NCBI RefSeq assembly: GCF_000003815.2 | Contig: NC_049992.1 | Coordinates: 10,495,725 to 10,559,724, forward strand | DNA: 64,000 nt | Direction: 5' to 3' | DNA from: Branchiostoma floridae | Taxonomy: Eukaryota > Chordata > Leptocardii > Amphioxiformes > Branchiostomatidae | Shown here: positions 41,602 through 50,550 of the stretch, piece after piece | Numbering within the stretch: the stretch's first letter is position 1 | Layout of the letters: each line of letters opens with the position of its first letter | The notes under the pieces: model-generated | Told to the model about the DNA's origin: nothing | Database searches by the model: none | Seen by the model: only the letters and a program-made list of their open reading frames with translations | Program-made: the position numbers and the translations under genes

Positions 41602-43941
41602 GTTATTGACAGCATCTACATGCTACAGTGCATCTACATGTAGTTGCTGTTAAATGTAAGGGATATCTTTATACTAACTCAGTGATCACTACATGTTACG
41701 TTAGATTGATTTAAGTATAGTTATTTGTACTGCCATTTACAGGAGCATTACAATCCAGAAGTGAGTGTTTTTTCTTTATGATAAATACCATCTTAAGGAA
41801 ATAAAAAAATGCATAGTACTCCACATTACATGATATATACTTAACTTGCTTGTACCTGAAGTGGCTAAATACAATGTACCTGACAAGGCAAGACTTGAAT
41901 TAAGGTTACAAAACTAATTCCAGCAAAATTAAAACTATGAAAACCCCACTCTTCATTTGTTCCGAAAATATTCATGATAAATGATCACTCTGATCAAGGA
42001 AGTATTATGCCTGAAAGTGTCATTGTGCAATGTTACAGAAATGGAATAACTAGTCTTGTAGATGGTACCGTTTACAGAGAAAAGACCAGCTGCAATGAAA
42101 GAGCTTTGTTGAATTCTTGTTTTTCATTTGTTTAATATAATGTAGATGGTGTACATGTAAATACACAATTGCAAGTGTTAAAAGGATAAGGGAATTGCTT
42201 TTCTTCTTCAGTAGCAGTACTTAAGGAAAAAGAAAGCCTGTAGGTGGCTGGTTATTTATCTTGATTCTTTTGCCTTTTCTAAATGTCAGGGGATATTCTG
42301 ACTGATATTCTATTGCATTCCTACAATGGTATAATTTCTTTACTGGAATATGGATCATAGAATGATCTCTGGTATTTCATGCACTAGTTTTGGACAGTGT
42401 TATTTTATATCAGTATGTATTATACTGCCATAATAAAGATTATAGCACCATGGAATTTTACTGTTGTTCAGTTCAGTTGTACTCCTGTCAATATACTCTT
42501 GACATGGTCAGATTTGTATACTTCAATCTTTTCCGTTATTACATTCAACAGCTTGACTACACGAATAGAAACCTTCTAGAAACAAGTACATTACAATGTG
42601 TAAAAAAAACGTCTAACAAATTCTAACTTTTGTACCCATGAGCATGAGGTATCGTCCATGAATTTAGGTTAACAAGCTTCCAACTAACACAACAGAAAAA
42701 GACATTTCCATGCTTGCAGCTGTTTCAACTTGAATTAGCACTTACAAAACAGTCATTTGGCTTTCGAAAAAATTATCTTTAATTTGAACAGGATTCTATA
42801 GTATCAAAGGGAAGAAAATGTATCGCATAACAGTAATTAACAAACATGATCAACCAATGAGTAATGGTTAACATAAAGAGCTTAGCGGGAAGGGAAGACA
42901 AATTCAAGCTTACTAGCTCTTTTTTTGTATCACATTTTCAGAGCAAATGTGCAAACAAATCTGTCCCCCACTCTGCTTTCAAGCACCATAGGTGACAGTT
43001 TTGCTGCTGATAACTTTGTTAGTTCTTGTTCAGTCAGATAGTTGACATCGTTACTCTAGGCAGCTTTCAAATAGATCATTCTATTGAAATGTTCAGAATG
43101 CATCAACAATTGAGGAACAAAGATGTTTGGCTAGGTTAGTGTGGTTACCATTCCATTTTCCATACAAATGTTATTGCCTAATCATCTTTGCAAGTATTTG
43201 GGATCAAACCAACTGTGTATCACTATTAGTCCTTTGCAAATGTAGCCTATTTGGGTTGAGCTAATCAGTCATAACTACATTCTATAAGAATCTATAAGAA
43301 ACAAAAAAAGTCTTCTACAGGTCGCTAGAGTTTTGACCTGGGGTTTAAGTTCATTATGATGGAGACATTAATGCCTATCAATGTGAGAGTAATGTACATG
43401 TACATGTAGATGTTATTTTACACTTATGAAGCAGATAGATTGTTGAAACGTTTCTATAGCAGAAAAATAAGGTTGTGTAGAAAACTATGATTATCTGATC
43501 AGTTCCCTAAAGACTCAACACAGCTTGACGTCAGGTCCAGGAGTGCACAGGCTACGCTGGTCAGCTCGTTGGGGTCCCTTTTCTGTCATGGTTTGGGTCA
43601 GAAAATACAGGATTAGGAACCACATGATAATATTACAAAGGAGGTTAACCTCCTTGATAATTACACATACATGTATAACATTATATAAATATAAACTAAG
43701 AACTGGGGTAACCTCAAACAAGTTTGAAGGCAGTTTCTGAATCTACATTTACCTCTCAGAAATAAAATACATTTGCAGGTGACTACATAAAAGACAGGTG
43801 CATGGCCACATAATGTCCGCCAGAAGGAACTAGAGGGTTTGCTGTTGAGATACTTAATTCAGTATTGACTTAACCAAAATTGAATACAGGTCTCTTAAGT
43901 CTGTATGTTTGAGAAGATATGATCAGCTCTCTGTATGTATG
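41602..43941. other. GPR157 3' UTR and intergenic
   Basis: AATAAA at 42432-42437 is a candidate GPR157 poly(A) signal. A perfect 18-bp palindrome, AAGGAGGTTAACCTCCTT, is at 43638-43655. No further gene seen. Confidence 0.5.
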
Positions 43942-46900
43942 TTACATTCTGCTCACCAGATAGGTTTCCACCGTGTCCACAGTGATAGCAGGCTGTTCAG
44001 CACCAGGGACAGCAATGTGAAAGCCTGTGTCTGTCGCACTGTGGACAGCAGCAGGAATAACTATGCCTGTAGCATCATGGACAGCACCAGGGAAAGCAGG
44101 AGACATATAGGGGCATGTAGCACCAGGGACAGCAATGTTTACAGGAATGACTGTGTCTGTAGCACCATGGACAGCACCAGGGGCAGCAGCTACAGGAATA
44201 CCTCTGTCTATAGCACCAGGGTGAGCATCAGAGACAGTAACAGAAATATCTGTGTCTGTAGCACCAGGGGAAGCAGCAATATTAGCTATGTCTGTAGAAT
44301 AAAGGGCAGCAACTGCACCAGGCTGATCTCCCAGGGCAAGCCTCTCCAGTCCATAGGAGGGAACAGAGCCATCTGGGTACCAGAAGGAAATACAAGAGAA
44401 AGTTATGGTGTACAAAAAGCTATCAACAACCTATAGATGTGATTTCAACTGCTCTCTACCTCATTTGTTAACTCATGATAAACAATATACATTGTATGTT
44501 TAGTTAGCTAGATAACGTATGTAGCTTTTGATTGTCTAATGTGGAGTACCTATTGTAGTGCTTTGGAGTCGTACATTATTTTTATTCATTTGATAAATGT
44601 AGGGATCAACAGATCTATCCAAACCTATTGCTACAATTACCTGTGGCTGTTGGCCAGGTGTACCATTTTGTGCTCTCTGTACCATCAGAGACCAGTAGGG
44701 AGGCCACTGTCTGCAGCTCAGTGTATATCAGGCAGTCACCAGATACTGTCACAGGAGCAGGGTAAGGGTCCCAAGGTTCTGCCGGGTTTGGGCCCCAATA
44801 TGTTACTGGGTGTGGAGAGCTTGAGTCCCCAGGTGTTATCTGCTGTGCAGCATTACAGACATCTCCATGCACAGGATAGAGACCTGGGATGAAGCTGGTG
44901 TGAGCAGAAGCAGAGTGTGGATCCCCACCTGTGATGTGTAGGAATGTTGGTTGCACAGATGTTGATGAGAGGCAGGTTTGGGAGCAGATAGCACACAGCT
45001 GAGCACAGTGCTGCAGGTTGGAGTTATCATCCAGGTAAGGCAGGAATTGTTCTTTAAGGCCACTTGCCTTTTCTTTACCATCTATGTGTGTCTGGTTTTC
45101 CTTGTAGGCAAACATGGGGGAAGGACACTTGTCTTGGGTGTGAGCAGACTCGTTTGATATGTCCTGTGTGGTGTTGTCTTCTGCACACTTGGTATCCCCA
45201 TCACCTTTATGACAACTGCCTTGTGGTGTGTACCTCTTGTTGGCAGCAAGGTATGAAAGTTGTGGTAAACCTTGAATGTTTTTGACAGTTGATACACTTT
45301 CATTGCAAGAGACATTTTCACTGATTGGACTGTACCCAAGGGAGAAGTGACCCTTGCTGTTATCAACTGTCTTTTTCTCCTCCAGGTCCCTCTTGTTGTC
45401 CTCTTCCTGAACTCTTGAAGATACACCACAATCTTTATAGTACTGCTCCTCATCCGGAGAACTCTGTGACCTCTTCAGCGATGTGATATCAAGATCTATC
45501 CAAGGCGACTTGTCCCAGTTTGTGTCCTGCCGTTGGTGCAGCCGCCTGCGGGTATTCTGGAACCAGGTGCTGACCTAAGGGGAAACGGGAACCAATCAGA
45601 ACCTGCCAATCATGTGAGGTATAATGAGAACAACCAATCAAATCCATGGAGGTCATCACATGGCAACAAAGAAGACAACCAAAATAAAATCTAGGTCTTA
45701 AGTTAGTGCTTTGGGTGACATTCAGATAAGGTTTCCCACCTAGCAAAAGTTGTGGGCCTTTACCTCAGTACTCCAATCAGTCAGTTTGATTTGATTTAAT
45801 TTATTTGGCTGTATAAAGAGAAATACAGCCAGGGATGCCCAACTAGTTGGAGGCTAATATTAAGGGGTTTAAGCTGATGTGCACAAGGTACTGTTATTTT
45901 GGTGGCACCCCAATATATTGCACCCCAATATATTGCTATTGAGGTGTAACATGAATCCACCTGACTTAATTACCAACGCTAAATACTCTCACCTGTTTGA
46001 TGGTCAGGTCAGTGAGTTTGGCCAAGTCATATTTCTCAGCCCGTGAGGGGTAGGGGTGGTACAGGTGGTCCAGGAACCAGGCCTGGAGCTTCTTCTTGGC
46101 TTCCCTGTGCAGGGTCAGCATCTTCCGACCGTGAGGGGCGATGGAGAGTGGAGGGGGAAACCTGGGATGGGAATGAAGGAATGGATTGCACTAAGTACTT
46201 TATATAGGGTTTTGTCAGAATTGTCAGTTTTGTTTATCTTGTCAGAATTACAAAATTAATGTACCTCTATAGATAGTTCACCTTTATCCGTGGGGTAACC
46301 TATATCCGTTGTTTTTCAGAACAGTGTATTAAGGCACATCAAGCCGACGTGAGGTAGTTTTAAATTGTTATTAATTGAAAATATTGCAATTTGAAACACA
46401 CGTCTGTCCAATGTGTTATCCCCAAATACCATGTTTTTAAAAGCAACGGATAAAGGTTACCCAACGCATAAAGGTGAACTAGCGTTAACTATAGCTATTA
46501 GGAAGGAAAAGTGGCCATGGAACAGGCAGACTAGGTTGTTACAGTGATTGATGCTACCAAGAGAAGAGGGACTGGAAATCACAGAAGTTCATTTATTTGG
46601 GATTTGAATAAGCAGTGATGTCATCCAAGTATAGCATGTTATCATGATATGATCTGACCTTTTCCTGACTCTGAACTTGCCCACAGAGGTGAGTGGTTTC
46701 CCTGTACTCCTCTCCACCTGTCTATAGTGGGCCTCGTCCCACAGCTGCACCAGGTCAGCACTGGGGCCAAATGGATAGTTCTGTAAGGACAAGGCAATGA
46801 CCATTAACAATGGCAATGTTGTGTCTAAAATGTTGTCATTTGTTGCAAAATTGCCCACAATTTCCAACTCATCATTAAAGGACCACACAGACATGGCGAT

Positions 46901-47446
46901 ATGTATTGTGAATTGTTCTTATTTCAAAACCAATAAACTTAAGATTTAATATCTAGATTTACTGAAAGAAAGATTTGAGTCTAGCCTAAATGTCAAATAC
47001 GCAGGTTATTGCAGAAATATAACAGGGAGAATTTTACTTCGTATAACAGGTGTAAATGTTACGTTGACTTCATTTGTTTGAGGCTGGCACATTGTCAACC
47101 GGCTGTCTGTACTGAGTAACTGGCTATATTTTATATTCTTCTGGTCTTGGTCTCTATTACTCTTACCTGAATGAGCTGGAATACCATGTTGAACTCTCCG
47201 CTCCACAGATGTTCTGTGATCAGAGCCCGGTACACCCAGGGGTTGGACTTGTACAGGTCCATCTGATCACCGAGACGGCCCAGAAAAGCCTTCGGCGCTG
47301 CGTGTCTCCAGGTCCGCAGGGGGAGGGCACACGGGTCCCCGGCCAAAGTCTGGGGAGCCCACGACGGTCTGGAGGTTTCCCCTAGGCCCTAGACTACAGA
47401 TCTCCTCCCAGGCCAGCATGTAGTTGTCCAGTACCTTGTCGGTCAT
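43942..47446 (-). CDS. ANHX: SIX-like / anomalous homeobox (ANHX-like) factor
   Basis: Minus-strand exons 47446-47167, 46780-46659, 46161-45993, 45574-44641 and 44372-43942; about 644 residues. A SIX-type domain is visible (YRALITEHLWSGEFNMVFQL, then DLVQLWDEAHYRQVERSTGK and VGKFRVRKRFPPPLS). The homeodomain follows (EAKKKLQAWFLDHLYHPYPS ... LTIKQVSTWFQNTRRRLHQR) with the DNA-contacting WFxNxR intact. DLVQLWDEAHYR and the RKRFPPPLS spacer fit ANHX better than canonical SIX proteins. A long, Ser/Thr-rich exon and an Ala/Gly/Pro repeat tail follow, so it is longer than vertebrate ANHX. Exon 1 has a problem: the MTDKVLDNYMLAWEE frame from the ATG at 47446 runs into TGA, while the SIX-domain frame is one base off. 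This is an assembly indel, a broken allele or a mis-set 5' end; downstream exons are in phase. Confidence 0.8.
43960..44330 (-). repeat. Tandem PGA-type coding repeats in the last ANHX-like exon
   Basis: Imperfect units of about 15 codons built on GCTGTCCCTGGTGCT / GCTACAGACACA encode variants of PGATDTDISV, PGAIDRGIPV, PGAVHGATDTVIPV and PGAVHDATGIVIPA. Confidence 0.8.
45786..45860 (-). repeat. LINE/SINE 3' end fragment
   Basis: Minus strand reads CCTGGCTGTATTTCTCTTTA then TACAGCCAAATAAATTAAAT and a TCAAA-type tail, the look of a truncated retroposon end. Intronic in the ANHX-like gene. Confidence 0.5.
46268..46488. mobile_element. Fold-back MITE, family A, copy 3
   Basis: TAGTTCACCTTTATCCGTGG at the left and AAAGGTGAACTAGCGTTAA at the right are inverted; the inner inverted blocks match the other copies. 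Intronic in the ANHX-like gene. Confidence 0.85.
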
Positions 47447-48613
47447 TGATGAGAGCAGCTAGCCGTTTTCTCTAGGACTTACAGACACCGCTGTTCATTC
47501 AAGAGCTTTTTGGCGGGAAAAGCTCAAGATCAGGTGCGGTGAGCGGGTGGAACTTTTACTAACGTTATATTTCATTCCCAGAATACCCATTCCATGACGT
47601 TAAAAGGATAGCAGCTTACAGTTTTTGTTGTTTCAAGTTGGGAACATCGTTATGCACTCTCACAATGCACTTTAGTAGACCTTGACAAAGAAGAAAAGGG
47701 AACTAGAAAAATAGGAGCCTTATTCTGCAACCTGGTTTAGGCTCTACCAATTAAATAACGTTACTTTATAAGCAAGCTATCCCGTGTTACCTGACCTTGG
47801 TGCCCCTTTGAGTCTTCTTGGCTTCGACGAAAATACCGATAACTTTGTGATAAGGTTATATTGAACAGGGCTATGTCTGATTTCCGGTCAAGAATTCCCG
47901 CTAACGTTATGTTAATCTTTGTTAAATCATCAGGTACTTTTCAATGGAATGTGTCCAGTTGCCCTTTAGGGGTGACTGTGTTACATGTCACTTTTCTCAA
48001 TACACCACTGAAATTTCATATCTTGAACATAGAACAGGTTTATGGTTTTCAATTTCCTAACACACTTTAATGAATGAATGAAGACCTTTATTGCACATTT
48101 TTGCCACACCGGGCTAAATACAGGTCACAACAAGACATGTTGAAAAGATACATTTCACAGATACAAAATGAGACTAACATTATTGCTGGATAAATTCTTA
48201 TACATACACGATCTACATCAGAAATCAGGCTAGCCATACCTTTTATTACAAAAACGACGTGGAGACATTGAGTGTCGGCGTTTTTTGTTAGCGCCTCCTG
48301 GGGACATCGTGATGTAACGTTACGACAAGTTTACTCTTCTTCGGGACTAACGTTTAATACAGCCTGAGAGCTGAACATCGATGAAATGTATATCGTTGTC
48401 TTCTTAATACTTTTATCTCATGGGTCTGAAGATTACAATGTGGTATTGAAAACTGCACCGACGGAACAAAGAACGTTTACACCAAGGAGGTTGTCCTTTT
48501 TAACCTCCTTGTTTATACTGATGTTCGACATGGTGTCCACCAGAAGGCTGGCGACGTCATGGATTAACAGATAGGCAGCACGCTCACAGCGCCCATGGGA
48601 AAAGGTTTGTGAT
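47447..48613. other. ANHX-like 5' flank and intergenic
   Basis: Upstream region of the ANHX-like gene. Includes a LINE tail (48066-48240) and a hairpin CAAGGAGGTT...AACCTCCTTG at about 48483-48511. A 62-codon frame at 48386 with a signal-like start has no splice context. Confidence 0.45.
48066..48240 (-). repeat. LINE 3' tail, AATGAATGAAGACC type, copy 2
   Basis: Minus strand ends ...TTGTGACCTGTATTTAGCCC, then GCAATAAAGGTCTTCATTC with an (ATTC)n tail. Matches the copies at 29415 and 55022. Confidence 0.65.
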
Positions 48614-49021
48614 TAGTGGTGCGTACCTAAAGCCCGGACTTGGACTTGGACCTAAAAGTGTTTAGGTCCAAGTCCAAAAAAACCCCTAAATGTCCGGAGC
48701 CAAGTCCGGACTTGCAAAAATCTATCAGTCACTTATATTCCCTTTTTTGTTCTAAACCATCTAAAACCTTCCATAGACAGTGAAATTTACAATGGAAAAA
48801 GACAAAGAACATTTCGTATTGACACTGGCTGTATATGATTCGCATGTATTTTTCACGTTGCAATTTTATACGCCCCCACCCCCTTCCCCCTCAAAAAAGA
48901 AAAATTTCTAGCACACATAATATGCAATGATGGGTTCAGGTTCGGACTTAAAGTCCGGACCTGAACCTGAACTGCTGGACCTGAATCGGGACCTGAACCC
49001 GAGTTTAGGTACGCACCACTA
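48614..49021. mobile_element. hAT-type MITE with 8-bp target duplication
   Basis: Left end TAGTGGTGCGTACCTAAAG; right end read inwards TAGTGGTGCGTACCTAAAC. Directly outside, TTTGTGAT is present on both sides (48606-48613 and 49022-49029), the exact 8-bp duplication of hAT elements. The 408-bp interior is a chain of palindromes (CTTGGACCTAAA...TTTAGGTCCAAG; GGTTCGGACTTAAAGTCCGG). No ORF. Confidence 0.9.
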
Positions 49022-49385
49022 TTTGTGATAGTGTTTTTTTAACTATGTAATGCAGGAGGCTGTATGAAAAATATATGAGCTATTCAAAGGGTTTGTTTTC
49101 CGTCTGCAGTGGGCCGAATTGTCCAATTCATTTTCATAGGTAAACGGGTTGGACGACTTAAGTAAGAAGACAGTCTTCTGGCAGACATTTTTTCTTCTTA
49201 AAATTTTGGTGAACATTTGACTTTGCTTCTCTTCTTTTGCACACATTTAGCGTTAAGGACCCCATACCATAGAAAGATGCTGACATCATCTCACTCATCT
49301 GCACTACCACCAAACTAATGATACTTGACATAATCAGACATATTACTTGTTTGCTGATGGGAGTGGATACCATTTTTGTTGCATA

Positions 49386-49604
49386 TAACACTAGTTCACT
49401 TTTATTCGCTGGGTAACCTTTATCCGTTGAATTTAACACCAGGGTATTTTGGGATATCAAGTCGAAGGACGGTGGTCTCAAACTGCTTTATATTAAAAAA
49501 AAGGAATTTGAAACCACTGTCCATTAACGTGATACCCCTAAATATCCTGTTTTTAGGCACAACGGATATAGGTTACCCCGCGAATAAAGGTGAACTAGCG
49601 TTAC
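49386..49604. mobile_element. Fold-back MITE, family A, copy 4
   Basis: TAACACTAGTTCACTTTTAT at the left and AAAGGTGAACTAGCGTTAC at the right. This copy keeps both outer and inner arms and is close in sequence to the copy at 6787. Confidence 0.85.
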
Positions 49605-49991
49605 TGATCTGGAAACATTTATGGTGATACTTCTTTCTGATGATTACCAATATGCAATTAGGCTCCACTGCAAATATCTTTGACTGACGAGCGGACATAG
49701 CTGCTGTCTTCTAATTCAAACACATGTGTATGTGTTCAACAGTTTATTACTATCTCTAGTTCTTGAAATACATACATGCATATGTGCAGGACTCCATCAA
49801 TTGTTTTATTTACACCAAGGAAAACCAGAAATGTGAAGTTTACAATCTTTTCTCACAGGTTACCAACCGAGCTAATAGATACATGTACTGTAACAAATTG
49901 TGCAGCATGGAAAGATTAACTTATGCAAAATAAAAAGGTCCTGACATGAAAAGCCTGGTTTACAATAACTTTGATGTTATCATCTGAATAA

Positions 49992-49997
49992 TTTATT
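49992..49997 (-). terminator. Candidate SELENOK poly(A) signal
   Basis: AATAAA on the minus strand about 550 bases after the SELENOK stop, downstream of the SECIS hairpin. Confidence 0.45.
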
Positions 49998-50369
49998 ACT
50001 ATGGACCAGTACAGGCAACTGTACTACCATCATGTGGCTATCATGCATATTGAAGATACGAAGTATATCTACATGTATTGTAGGATAAATGTTGATTATG
50101 ACTACAGACTTTTCTTTCCTTATGTCTAAACACTATCAAAACTTCAGATTGCCTTTCCATGTTCTTTGGCAAAGAGTTTTATGTATCACTATCATCCTAG
50201 ACAACAATGAAGGCGATTCTAGTTTAACATTATATTTTGTGATGAACATTGCACAGCAAAATCTGTAAGTTTAAGACTCCCCTGTCAATGGGTGTTGTTC
50301 AGGAATATATTACTGCGAGAGAGTTCTTAAGAATCATGATGTTTCTTTACAAGTGTTGTTCCCTCTCTC

Positions 50370-50445
50370 AAGAGTTGCTTGTCTTCAGTCACACCAGCCC
50401 CAGAGCATGATGGGATTACTGGAGTGACATCATTCATGGAGTGGG
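50370..50445 (-). promoter_or_regulatory. SECIS element of SELENOK
   Basis: In the last exon, about 120 bases after the stop. Minus strand has AUGA (50433-50430), then stem GTCACTCCAG pairing with CTGGTGTGAC, an apical AA (50417-50416) exactly 12 bases after AUGA, and the 3' GA of GTGACTGAAG. This is the AUGA...AA...GA layout of eukaryotic SECIS elements. AGTTGCTT / AAGCAACT further out could extend the lower helix. Confidence 0.85.
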
Positions 50446-50550
50446 CCACACCAAAAGCAACTGCAGGGAGGGGGGCAGCCTGTTACAGCAGAAGATGGTA
50501 AGGTGCTGTGTAGACTGCCTGTGGCCTACTGCAACTGATGCAGCAGGCAT

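Noticed and set aside
43909-44436. 175-codon plus-strand open frame rich in Ser/Arg/Asp
   Set aside because: Antisense shadow of the tandem repeats in the last ANHX-like exon, which has the acceptor and phase support.
48386-48574. Short frame with a signal-peptide-like start (MYIVVFLILLSHG)
   Set aside because: No donor site follows and the frame runs through a hairpin; not enough to call a gene.
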